Below are positions 9,249 to 15,956 of a stretch of 48,679 nt of DNA, in pieces (positions within the stretch are counted from its first letter, which is position 1; every line of letters begins with the position of its first letter). The stretch lies in the NCBI RefSeq assembly GCF_014647675.1, contig NZ_BMPQ01000049.1, forward strand, positions 1 through 48,679. The letters are read 5' to 3'. A program made the position numbers and the translations under genes. The notes beneath the pieces were generated by a model. That model saw only the letters and a list, made by a program, of their open reading frames with translations, did not search any database and was not told the DNA's origin. This DNA comes from Streptomyces flaveus. Lineage in GTDB: Bacteria > Actinomycetota > Actinomycetes > Streptomycetales > Streptomycetaceae.

Positions 9249-9698
9249 ATGAACCTTCGGCGCTGGGCCGCGGCCGCGTCCGTCCTGATGATGGCCGGGG
9301 CGGGCACCGCCGTCGCCGCCCCCGCGAGTGCGGCCCCGACCGCGGGCTGCTACGGCTCGTCCTGTGAGGGCAAGGACCCCCAGACCTACTGCGCAGACGA
9401 CGCCACGTCCCCCGTAGGCGGGGTGCAGCTCGGCCAGGCGTACCTGGAGCTGCGCTACAGCCCGAGCTGCCGGGCTGCGTGGGCGCGCATCTCCCGCGCG
9501 AGCTACGGAAACGGCCAGTTCACCCCGTTCGCGACCGTCCACCGCAACTCCGACGGGCGCGAGTACACTTGCGCCGTGCAGCGCGGCGCCACGAGCTGCT
9601 ACACCCGGATGGTCAACGACATCAACGTGACCTCGTACGCCAAGGGTGAGTGGGACAGCGGCGCGCGGACCTACAACGGTCGCACGTCGAGCTACTGA
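9249..9698 (+). CDS. Secreted DUF2690 family protein
   Basis: A 149-residue protein with ATG behind AAGAGGAGACAGAAC. Residues 1-29 form a Sec signal peptide (RR, hydrophobic stretch, APASAAPT cleavage region). The mature part shows the DUF2690 pattern: CYGSSCEGKDP, then a C-A-D-D-A segment, LELRYSPSCRAAWARI, an YTCAVQRGA segment and a closing YTRMVNDINVTSYAKG. The conserved cysteines suggest disulfides outside the cell. Function is unknown in the family, which often occurs beside regulators or phage-like genes in streptomycetes. A strong terminator follows immediately. Confidence 0.88.
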   Translation: MNLRRWAAAASVLMMAGAGTAVAAPASAAPTAGCYGSSCEGKDPQTYCADDATSPVGGVQLGQAYLELRYSPSCRAAWARISRASYGNGQFTPFATVHRNSDGREYTCAVQRGATSCYTRMVNDINVTSYAKGEWDSGARTYNGRTSSY

Positions 9699-9712
9699 CA
9701 CGCACCGACCCC

Positions 9713-9749
9713 GGCAGGGCCCGCCGCGACGCACGCGGCGGGCCCTGCC
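9713..9749 (+). terminator. Strong hairpin terminator after DUF2690 gene
   Basis: A perfect 16-bp stem (GGCAGGGCCCGCCGCG with its complement) around a 5-base loop starts 15 bases after the stop codon. It is GC-rich with only a short T-containing tail (cccccgtcgttct), as usual for actinobacterial terminators. Confidence 0.85.
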
Positions 9750-9778
9750 CCCGTCGTTCTGGCTGACCGTCACGAGGC

Positions 9779-9940
9779 GAGGGTAAGCACCTCGTGCTGC
9801 ACCGGCGCCTCGCCCGCGACTACGACCATCGACCCGACAACGCGGCCTCCCGCGTCTACTGGGCCTCCACCGCCGGCATGCTCCGCCGCCTCACCACCCC
9901 TGCCCCCACCTGGCGGGACGACGTGGAGCTGGCCACGTGA
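9779..9940 (+). pseudogene. 3' remnant of an IS5-type (DDE) transposase
   Basis: Only the last ~50 codons survive, reading HLVLHRRLARDYDHRPDNA and RVYWASTAGMLRRLT, then TWRDDVELAT and stop. This matches the C-terminal end of IS5-family transposases (R-R-L-A-R-D-Y-E/D ... S-x-x-M/V). The catalytic DDE core and upstream terminal repeat are missing, cut by the terminator region at 9749. The stop overlaps the start of the next frame (GTGA). Confidence 0.65.
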
Positions 9941-10647
9941 ACGTCAGCGAACTCCTGCGGCTGCTGCAGAGCGAACACGATGAGACCGCAGCCCGCGCCG
10001 GCAACCTGCGCGAGCAGATCGAGCGGCTCACCACCGACCTCGCCGAGACCGAAGCCCGCCTGGCCGAGCTCGCCGCCGCCCGCAAGGTCATCGACGGCCT
10101 CACCCCTCCCGACCACGCAACGGCCCCGGCGGAGACCGCCACCATCTACCAGCGCATCGTGACCACGTTCAACGAGCACCCCGGGAAGGTGTTCCGCGTC
10201 CACGATCTGCACGAACATCTCGGCCTGCCCACCGACGAGCCCTCCATTCGGCCTGCACTCTCGCGGCTGTCCGCTCCTCGTGCAACGGGCAACCCCTGCG
10301 CGGGCGGGGACGAGGCGGCGCTCGACGGTCCGGATCTTCATCGGATCGGCAACTCCCGCGCAGGAGGGGAGAACCTGGGGAATGCGCCGAAGAACTGCGA
10401 GAAGAGCGGAACACCCCCACGTCGGCGGAGGCGTCAACGATCCTCATCGCCGTCGTCACCGCGGCCGTCGCCACGTGGGCGGTGCCCAACCGGCAGGCGG
10501 CCGACCCCCCGCGCCCTCAGTAGGGAGCCATCTTGGACGCCGCCACCATCGGCGCGGTACTTGCGCTCGTCGGGGTGCTGTCCGGTTCGGCGGTGGCGTA
10601 CCTCGGCAAGCGCGGCGAGAACGCCACCGCCCGCTTCAACTCGGTGA
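9937..10647 (+). CDS. Coiled-coil/winged-helix protein, 3' end replaced by unrelated DNA
   Basis: GTG start overlaps the transposase stop by 3 bases. The first ~115 residues look native: a coiled coil (LRLLQSEHDETAARAGNL, IERLTTDLAETEARLAELAA) followed by a small winged-helix-like segment (IYQRIVTTFNEHPGKVFRVH, DLHEHLGLPTDEPSI). After about 10258 the frame turns into low-complexity Arg/Pro/Ser text that crosses the CRISPR-like stretch and overlaps the next gene, so the natural C-terminus has been lost by recombination. Similar small proteins are found downstream of transposases in streptomycetes. I do not recognise a function. Confidence 0.45.
   Translation: MNVSELLRLLQSEHDETAARAGNLREQIERLTTDLAETEARLAELAAARKVIDGLTPPDHATAPAETATIYQRIVTTFNEHPGKVFRVHDLHEHLGLPTDEPSIRPALSRLSAPRATGNPCAGGDEAALDGPDLHRIGNSRAGGENLGNAPKNCEKSGTPPRRRRRQRSSSPSSPRPSPRGRCPTGRRPTPRALSREPSWTPPPSARYLRSSGCCPVRRWRTSASAARTPPPASTR
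10287..10435 (-). CRISPR. Degenerate type I-E-like CRISPR fragment (2-3 repeats)
   Basis: Two 28-base units at 10287-10314 and 10347-10374 share the pattern GGCAAC, CCC/TCC, GCGC, GGGGA, and are separated by a 32-base unique segment. A weaker third unit sits at 10408-10435, again after 33 bases. The size, the 60/61-base period and the CCCC...GGGG dyad resemble streptomycete type I-E repeats as I remember them (roughly 19-22 of 28 matches each, counted by eye). No cas genes are in the window, and the third unit overlaps a plausible reading frame. Treat as a possible dead array end. Confidence 0.35.
10386..10523 (+). pseudogene. 3' fragment of a small membrane-protein gene
   Basis: The frame reads AEELREERNTPTSAEAST, then a transmembrane-like ILIAVVTAAVATWAVPN and QAADPPRPQ stop. 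Third positions are strongly G/C from 10410 onward, but no start codon lies in the native part and its 5' side merges with the CRISPR-like stretch. It belongs with the downstream small-gene cassette, whose first gene begins 10 bases later. Confidence 0.4.
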
Positions 10648-10799
10648 CGGACCAAGTCCAGGAAGAACTCGCCCGCGCCAAGACCGAACGAGACACGGCA
10701 CGCGCGGAGCTCGCCGTCCTGCAGCAGCAGCGCAAGGACGATCTCATCGAGATCGCCCGCCTGCAGATCAAGGTCATCCAACTCGGAGGAGAGCCGTGA
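10533..10799 (+). CDS. Small membrane protein with coiled coil, probably phage-derived
   Basis: An 88-residue protein started by TTG at 10533, behind GGGAG at 7-8 bases. The N-terminus AATIGAVLALVGVLSGSAVAY is one transmembrane segment. The rest (VTDQVQEELARAKTERDTAR, LAVLQQQRKDDLIEIARL) is a charged coiled coil. The size and arrangement resemble accessory membrane proteins near the lysis/tail-end region of actinophages. The stop overlaps the next GTG by 3 bases (GTGA). There is no motif for an enzyme. A role such as holin or spanin is speculation. Confidence 0.6.
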   Translation: MDAATIGAVLALVGVLSGSAVAYLGKRGENATARFNSVTDQVQEELARAKTERDTARAELAVLQQQRKDDLIEIARLQIKVIQLGGEP

Positions 10800-11435
10800 C
10801 CCGTACAGAGCGGGCGCTCGCCGGTCACTGGCGCTCGATCGCCGTCCTGTGCTGGCTACTGGCGCTCTCCGGCGCAGCTGTCATCGGATGGTCCTGGTAC
10901 AGCCAGCTGGCCGACGAGGTCGACAAGCGGGGCGTGGCCGTCGGCACGCTCGCCGGCGACGTCCGCGTCCTGCGGGCGCAGGTCCAGGCGGGCGAGGTAC
11001 CGAAGGCGCCTGATCCGAGTAGGGCGGTGGAGGACCTGCCCGCCCACGAGCGGGTCCCCGTGCCGATCCCTGTCCCCGGGGAGAAGGGCGAGAAGGGCGA
11101 TCCGGGGAAGCCGGCCCCCACCATCACCCCGTCGCCCGGCACGTCCGGTGCACCCGGCCGCGACTCCACAGTGCCCGGACCGTCAGGCGCTCCTGGCCAG
11201 CCAGGAGCGGACTCGACCGTTCCAGGACCCCAAGGTGAAGCAGGGCGAGAAAGGTGATACCGGCGACCGAGGGCCAGCCGGACCTTCGTGCCCCGACGGG
11301 TATTCGCTTCAGCCGCCAGCCGACGACCCGGACGCACTGGTCTGCCGCCGCGACGTCGCCCCCGACCCGGAGCCCGGGAACGGCAACAACCCGCAGGCCG
11401 CAGCCCTCGCCCCCACCCGACGCCAGTACCCGTAG
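10796..11435 (+). CDS. Membrane-anchored collagen-like protein with an internal frameshift
   Basis: GTG start in a GTGA overlap. Residues 13-32 form a transmembrane helix (WRSIAVLCWLLALSGAAVIG), followed by a coiled region and a proline-rich linker. Gly-X-Y triplets follow (GEKGEKGDPGKPAP, then GAPGRDSTVPGPSGAPGQPG). The frame stops at 11257, but one base later (+1, skipping C at 11246) the triplets continue in exact register, GPQ GEA GEK GDT GDR GPA, and the protein ends at 11435 with CPDGYSLQPPADDPDALVCR. Either a single-base lesion or +1 frameshifting would explain this. Collagen-like proteins with Cys-rich ends are common in phage tail regions. A terminator follows. Confidence 0.65.
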
Positions 11436-11444
11436 AGCCACAAC

Positions 11445-11487
11445 GGTGCCCCCAACCACGGTCACCACGGCCGTAGTTGGGGGCACC
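11445..11487 (+). terminator. Hairpin terminator after collagen-like gene
   Basis: Stem GGTGCCCCCAAC pairs perfectly with GTTGGGGGCACC (12 bp, 19-base loop), followed by tttgtcgtgt. Its downstream arm and tail are nearly repeated at 11996-12011. Confidence 0.85.
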
Positions 11488-11556
11488 TTTGTCGTGTCAT
11501 GCTGTGACGTTCCCAGGGGGGAACGGCTGCCCGCCCGAGCCGTCGAGGAGACCGTC

Positions 11557-11788
11557 GTGTCGGAGACCGTCAGAACGCTGTACTGCACCCACGAGGGCTG
11601 TGGATCACCAGTCCCCGCAGTGGTTGGACGAGAAGCCGGTGCAGCAGCCTTTCACGCCAGGAGTGCCAGGCACCCCACCGCTTCACTGGAGGCCCGAGCC
11701 AGTTCCTCGCCCCCCTCCCGTACCCGCGCCTCCGCATCTGGGCCACGGAGAAACGCCAGCATGCCAGGGTGGGCCAAGGTCTCAATAG
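11557..11788 (+). pseudogene. Small Cys/Pro-rich protein gene with apparent frameshift
   Basis: GTG at 11557 follows GAGGAG and encodes SETVRTLYCTHEGC with good codon bias. Bias then switches to the +1 frame, which reads DHQSPQWLDEKPVQQPFTPG and a proline-rich tail (HWRPEPVPRPPPVPAPP), stopping at 11788. In the original frame the sequence stays open but with poor third-position bias, and it merges with the next gene. The simplest reading is a single-base lesion near 11600. Function unknown; the CTHEGC start hints at a metal-binding knuckle. Confidence 0.35.
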
Positions 11789-11961
11789 CCGTCGTAGCCC
11801 TCGTCGCCGCAGTCGGCTACGGGGCCGGCAGCGGTTCCGACTCGTCAAATCCCCGAGAGGACCGGGACACTTGCCGCGAAAGCTATGAGGGCGTAGGGGA
11901 TGACACAGTCGACTGGCGCGGCATGTGTGACGTGCCGGGGTATGTCGAGGACGATCGATAG
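11761..11961 (+). CDS. Small exported or membrane-anchored protein
   Basis: A 66-residue protein with ATG behind GGAGAAA. MPGWAKVSIAVVALVAAVGY is a signal or single transmembrane segment, followed by a short acidic domain with two cysteines (RDTCRESYEGVGDDTVDWRG, MCDVPGYVEDD). It overlaps the end of the preceding broken gene by 28 bases and is closed by a terminator. No family is recognised. The cysteine pair suggests an extracytoplasmic location. A longer form beginning at GTG 11557 is possible but has poor bias in its first half. Confidence 0.5.
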   Translation: MPGWAKVSIAVVALVAAVGYGAGSGSDSSNPREDRDTCRESYEGVGDDTVDWRGMCDVPGYVEDDR

Positions 11962-11963
11962 GA

Positions 11964-12003
11964 GCGCCCCCTGTACGGTCCACAGTGGCCGTGCAGGGGG
12001 CGC
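11964..12003 (+). terminator. Hairpin terminator after small exported protein
   Basis: GCGCCCCCTGTACGG pairs with CCGTGCAGGGGGCGC (14 of 15, one T:G) around a 10-base loop, then ctttgtcgtg. It shares the GGGGGCRCCTTTGTCGTG end with the terminator at 11445-11487. Confidence 0.8.
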
Positions 12004-12036
12004 CTTTGTCGTGCCCGGGGTCAGGCCTCGCAGGCG

Positions 12037-12147
12037 CTACGGCTCGACACTCACGCGGTAGAACACCTTGCCCTCGTGCACCCCACCCACAGCCCGCCGC
12101 CGAGCAAGCCACTTCCGTGCTCTGTGCACAGCGACCGCATGACCCCA
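12037..12147 (-). pseudogene. 3' fragment of a small minus-strand gene
   Basis: About 36 codons end HRARKWLARRRAVGGVHEGK, VFYRVSVEP and stop, with good bias. An in-frame stop lies just upstream and no start codon is usable. The sequence looks like the C-terminal part of a small helix-turn-helix or excisionase-like protein, but that is a guess. It is part of the decayed cassette left of uidA. Confidence 0.3.
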
Positions 12148-12179
12148 TCAACATCACCAACAGAGTCACGGCATTGACC

Positions 12180-13970
12180 CTAGTCGGCCTTCCGCCAGCG
12201 GGCGCGCAGACTGAACGCCGCGCCCTTCGGCCGACGTTCTCGGGTGAACACTCCCTTCTTGTTGCCGTCGACACGGAAGACACCAGGCGCCGTGGCGAAG
12301 TCGGCGAAGTTCCAGACCTGCTCGCCGACGACCGCGTCGACACGGTCGAACACCCGGTGATACACGTCGAGCAGTTCGGTCTGGTACTCCTCGGTCCACG
12401 GGCTGGGTACGACGCTGCGCAGTCCGGGGTAAGTGTCCGCTCCGTACTCGGTGATGACGATGGGCTTGTCGTGCGCGGCCCACTGCCGGAGTTCCGCCTC
12501 CAAATCCGTCTCGGCCGCCGCCAGGTCGTCGGGGCCGAAGTACCAGCCGTAGTAACGGTTGAGGAGCACGACGTCGAACAGGTCGGTGACCACGCACTCG
12601 TCCGGTTTCCCCATGAGCGCGTTGACATAGGCGACGGGCCGTGAGGGATCCAGTCGGCGTGCCTCGGCAGCCAGTGGTGCGAAGTAGTCGCGCGCCTCCG
12701 GTTGGACGTTGTCCGGCTCGTTGGCGATGGACCACAGCACGACACTCGGATGGTTCTTGTCGCGCGCCACGAGCTCCCTCACCGCCTGCAGGTGCGTGCG
12801 AAGTGTGCTCTCACCCACGGTGTCGGGCGAGAACGTGGACGCCTTCCGGCCGGAGCCGAAAACACCTCCCGCGATGTTCAGGTTCAGGCCGACGGCCGCC
12901 GTCTCGTCGATGACCACCACACCTTGTCGGTCCGCGTAGTCCAGCACCTCCTCGGCATAGGGGTAGTGCGAGGTGCGGAACGAGTTCGCGCCGGTCCACT
13001 CCAGCAGGGCGAAGTCATGCACCATCAGGGTGTCGTCGTGAGCCCTGCCGCGCACGGCGGCGTCCTCGTGCTTGCCGAAACCCTTGAAATAGAACGGGAC
13101 TCCGTTGATCAGGAATTCCTTGCCCCGTACCTCTACAGTGCGCACCCCCACGGACTGCCGGTAACTGTCGACGAGGTCGCCGGAGGTGCTCCACAGCGTG
13201 GCCTCGAGTTCGTAGAGGTAGCCGTCTCCGGGCGCCCAGGGATGCACGTCCTCGATCCTGAGGGTCCCCACCGCCCCGGTGGCGGCATGGACCTCGACCC
13301 CGGAGGCATCGCGCAGCGAGACACGCACCACGTGCTCTTCGGCTTGAGCGGTGCTGTCCACGCGGTAGGCGACGAGGCCGGTCGTGTCCTTCAGGCTGGT
13401 GGTCACGGTGATGTCGGTGATGTGGACGGGGGGCGTGGTGTACAGCCACACGGGCCGGTGCAGGCCCGCGTAGTTGAAGAAGTCGAAGAAGTAGTGCTGC
13501 ACCCGGCGGCCGTCCTCGCGTTCCTCCACTCGGCCGGGTGGTATCGACTCCCAGGTCAGTTCGTTGTTGACCACGACGGTGACACGGTTCTCGGCACCCG
13601 GCCGCAAGTGCGCCGTGACGTCGGCCTCGAAGGGGGTGTAACCGCCTTCGTGCCGGGCGACCTCGACATCGTTGACCCAGGCGGTGGCGCGATGCGTCGC
13701 GGCGTCGAAGCGGAGTACTGTCCGTTTCCCCGCCCACCCGGCAGGAACCCATACCTGCGTCTGGTACCAGACGTCGCCGACATGGTCACGGACGGTCGTG
13801 TCCGGGAAGATGTCGTTGTAGCTGGCCGGCACAGGGATGTCCACGGCGCCCGCGAGCTGCGAGCGCCACCAGCCCTCGGCACGGCCGGCCCCCTCCGCGT
13901 CCAGGCGGAAGCTCCACAGGCCGCCAAGAGAGCGGCGTTCACGAGTGGGGCCGTCCTGGGGACGAAGCAT
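12180..13970 (-). CDS. uidA: Beta-glucuronidase (GH2)
   Basis: A 596-residue protein, close to the length of E. coli UidA. ATG at 13970 follows AGGAGAACCAACC. It has the three GH2 parts: a jelly-roll sugar-binding domain (VWYQTQVWVPAGWAGKRTVL), an immunoglobulin-like domain and a TIM barrel. SIANEPD gives the acid/base Glu418 and ITEYGAD the nucleophile Glu508. NKKG at 570-573 matches the N-x-K motif that contacts the glucuronate carboxylate, which separates glucuronidases from galactosidases. No signal peptide, so it acts in the cytoplasm on imported glucuronides. It is the last gene of the operon after the binding protein and two permeases, 155 bases behind the second permease. Confidence 0.94.
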   Translation of the reverse strand: MLRPQDGPTRERRSLGGLWSFRLDAEGAGRAEGWWRSQLAGAVDIPVPASYNDIFPDTTVRDHVGDVWYQTQVWVPAGWAGKRTVLRFDAATHRATAWVNDVEVARHEGGYTPFEADVTAHLRPGAENRVTVVVNNELTWESIPPGRVEEREDGRRVQHYFFDFFNYAGLHRPVWLYTTPPVHITDITVTTSLKDTTGLVAYRVDSTAQAEEHVVRVSLRDASGVEVHAATGAVGTLRIEDVHPWAPGDGYLYELEATLWSTSGDLVDSYRQSVGVRTVEVRGKEFLINGVPFYFKGFGKHEDAAVRGRAHDDTLMVHDFALLEWTGANSFRTSHYPYAEEVLDYADRQGVVVIDETAAVGLNLNIAGGVFGSGRKASTFSPDTVGESTLRTHLQAVRELVARDKNHPSVVLWSIANEPDNVQPEARDYFAPLAAEARRLDPSRPVAYVNALMGKPDECVVTDLFDVVLLNRYYGWYFGPDDLAAAETDLEAELRQWAAHDKPIVITEYGADTYPGLRSVVPSPWTEEYQTELLDVYHRVFDRVDAVVGEQVWNFADFATAPGVFRVDGNKKGVFTRERRPKGAAFSLRARWRKAD

Positions 13971-14078
13971 GGTTGGTTCTCCTGTTCTGTTTACGCCTGT
14001 CGACGCGGCGGTCGAATAGGTCGAATAGGCGGGGATGAAGGGCGCCCAGGGGACGGTCAGCACTCCCGGGGGCCGGTC

Positions 14079-14122
14079 GGGGCGGGCGGCGGTCCTGTCG
14101 AGGCGGGGGCGGGCGGCGGTCC
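14079..14122. repeat. Short direct repeat between permease and uidA
   Basis: The 17-mer ggggcgggcggcggtcc occurs at 14079-14095 and again at 14106-14122. Just left of it, gtcgaatag is duplicated at 14011-14028. Slippage in GC-rich spacer DNA is the likely origin. Confidence 0.55.
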
Positions 14123-14125
14123 GGT

Positions 14126-15001
14126 CTATTTGATGCCGGTGTTGGCGATGCCCTGGATGAAGTGTCGTTGCAGGGCGAGGAAGAGCAGGATGATCGGTGT
14201 GACGACCGTGACCGCCCCGGCCAGCAGCAGGCCGTAGTTGGTGCCGTTGGCTCCCGTGGAGAAGAGGGCGAGGGCGACGGGCAGTGTGTAGTGGTCCTCG
14301 GTCTGCGCGATGACGAGCGGCCACAGGAAGTTGTTCCACTGCGCGAGGAAGGTGAGGATCGCCAGTGTCGCCAGCGCCGGCCGTGTCAACGGCAGGATCA
14401 CCCTGAGGAAGATCCGGGATTCGCCCGCACCGTCGAGGCGCGCCGCCTCGACGAGGGCGTCCGGGATGTCCCGGATGAACTGCCGCATGATGAACACGCC
14501 GAACGGTGTCACGAGGAAGGGCAGGATGAGCCCGAGATAGGAGTTGCCCAGGCCCATGTTGCTGACGAGCACGAACAGTGGGACGAAGGTGGTGACGCCG
14601 GGGATGATCAGCATGGTGAGGACGAGGCCGAACAGCAGACGCTTCCCCGCGAACTCGATCTTCGCGAAGGCGTATCCGGCCATCGAGCAGAACAGCAGGT
14701 TTCCCAGCACACAAGCCACCGCGACGAGCGTGCTGTTCAGGAAGTACAGCCCGAAGTTCTGCTTCGACAGCAGTTGTTCGAAATTGGCGAAGGTCGGGGA
14801 CCGGGGGAGCCAGGAACTCGGGTGGGCGACGATCTCACCCGTCGGTTTCACCGAGCCGAGGAACATCCAGGCAAAGGGCGCCAAGGTGGCGAGGAGTCCG
14901 AGCACGAGGGCGCCGTAGAGAACAAGACGGGCCGTGGGGACTCGCCGGGACGGACGCCGTTCCCGGATGGCTGGTCCTGTCGTTGTGGTGGTGGCGGTCA
15001 T
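14126..15001 (-). CDS. Carbohydrate ABC transporter permease (MalG type)
   Basis: A 291-residue inner-membrane protein. A hydrophobic first helix (RLVLYGALVLGLLATLAPFA) is followed by five more. The EAA loop, EAARLDGAGESRIFLRVILP, docks the ATPase, and the protein ends with HFIQGIANTGIK, typical of MalG-like subunits (FIQGLTAGAVK type). It starts 1 base after the stop of the MalF-type permease. No ATPase gene is in the operon, so a shared MsiK-type ATPase encoded elsewhere probably energises it, as is common in streptomycetes. The substrate is inferred from uidA to be glucuronides or glucuronate oligosaccharides. Confidence 0.92.
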   Translation of the reverse strand: MTATTTTTGPAIRERRPSRRVPTARLVLYGALVLGLLATLAPFAWMFLGSVKPTGEIVAHPSSWLPRSPTFANFEQLLSKQNFGLYFLNSTLVAVACVLGNLLFCSMAGYAFAKIEFAGKRLLFGLVLTMLIIPGVTTFVPLFVLVSNMGLGNSYLGLILPFLVTPFGVFIMRQFIRDIPDALVEAARLDGAGESRIFLRVILPLTRPALATLAILTFLAQWNNFLWPLVIAQTEDHYTLPVALALFSTGANGTNYGLLLAGAVTVVTPIILLFLALQRHFIQGIANTGIK

Positions 15002-15002
15002 G

Positions 15003-15956
15003 TCAGGCCTTCGCTCGGAAGATGCGGAACTGAAGAAGGCTCAGTAGAGCGATCGCGGTGACCAGCACATAGGACGCGGCCGATGCCAGTCCGTAGTTCC
15101 CGAAGCCGAATTGCTGGTAGGCGTAGTAGCTGATCGACGTCGTGCTGTCCAAGGGGCCGCCGCTCGTCATGACGAACGGTTCCTCGAAGAACTGGAGGTA
15201 GCTGATGCTGAGCAGGATGGCGACCACCAGCGTGGTGGGCCGGAGCAGCGGCAAGGTCACGCTGCGGAAGGCCCGCCAGCGGGACGCGCCGTCCACAACG
15301 GCCGCCTCGTGCAGTTCGGGCGGTATCGACTGCAGTCCCGCCAGGAAGATCACCATGGGGATTCCGAAGTGCCGCCAGACCGCCATCAGTATGAGGGCGG
15401 GCATGGACCAGTTGGGATCGTTCAGCCAGTCCGGCCCGGAGATTCCCACTACGGACAGGACCGAGTTGATCATCCCGTCGGGCTTGTAGAGGTACCTCCA
15501 CACGACCGCCACCGCCACGATGCTCGTCACGACCGGGGCGAAGTAGGCGACCCGGAAGAAGCCCTTCGCACGCTGGATCCCGGAGTTGAGTGCGACGGCG
15601 ACGGCGAGCGAGAGCACCATCGTCAGTGGTATGCCCACGGCGACGAAATAGAGCGTGTTCAAAGCGGAGCGGACGAAGGTGGGATCGTCGAAGAGCGCGG
15701 TGTAGTTCTCCAGGCCGACGAAGTTGACGCTGAAGGGCGTCTGCACGTCCCTGCTGGTGATGTCGGTGACGCTCATCGACAGTGACGAGAAGACCGGCCA
15801 GATGCCGAACGTGGCGAACAGCAGGACGAAGGGTGAGCAGAAGGCCCAGGCGATCAGTGTGCGCCGCAGGTGTCCGGAACCGCGCCTCGACCGTTGAGCC
15901 GGCTGCCTGGTGGAAGACTTCTCGCGTACGGGCTTCAGGGAGGTGGCCGTGGTCAT
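15003..15956 (-). CDS. Carbohydrate ABC transporter permease (MalF type)
   Basis: A 317-residue protein with six predicted helices. After a basic N-terminus, the first helix is LIAWAFCSPFVLLFATFGIW. The EAA loop reads ELHEAAVVDGASRWRAFRSV, followed by TLPLLRPTTLV. The phrase FVMTSGGPLDSTTSISYYAY is standard for MalF/UgpA-like subunits. ATG overlaps the binding-protein stop by 4 bases (ATGA), so expression is coupled. It pairs with the MalG-type permease downstream. Confidence 0.92.
   Translation of the reverse strand: MTTATSLKPVREKSSTRQPAQRSRRGSGHLRRTLIAWAFCSPFVLLFATFGIWPVFSSLSMSVTDITSRDVQTPFSVNFVGLENYTALFDDPTFVRSALNTLYFVAVGIPLTMVLSLAVAVALNSGIQRAKGFFRVAYFAPVVTSIVAVAVVWRYLYKPDGMINSVLSVVGISGPDWLNDPNWSMPALILMAVWRHFGIPMVIFLAGLQSIPPELHEAAVVDGASRWRAFRSVTLPLLRPTTLVVAILLSISYLQFFEEPFVMTSGGPLDSTTSISYYAYQQFGFGNYGLASAASYVLVTAIALLSLLQFRIFRAKA

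Noticed and set aside
10408..10435. Third CRISPR repeat as firm evidence
   Set aside because: It lies within a well-biased reading frame (REERNTPTSAEAST), so the match may be coincidental. It is kept only as a weak unit.
11240..11262. Programmed frameshifting as the preferred explanation
   Set aside because: No stimulatory structure or classic slippery site is evident, and a neighbouring gene shows a similar lesion; decay or a base error is simpler.
13971..14714. N-terminal extension of uidA to 14714
   Set aside because: It runs through the permease gene in another frame; ATG at 13970 has a good ribosome site and begins at the family's normal N-terminus.
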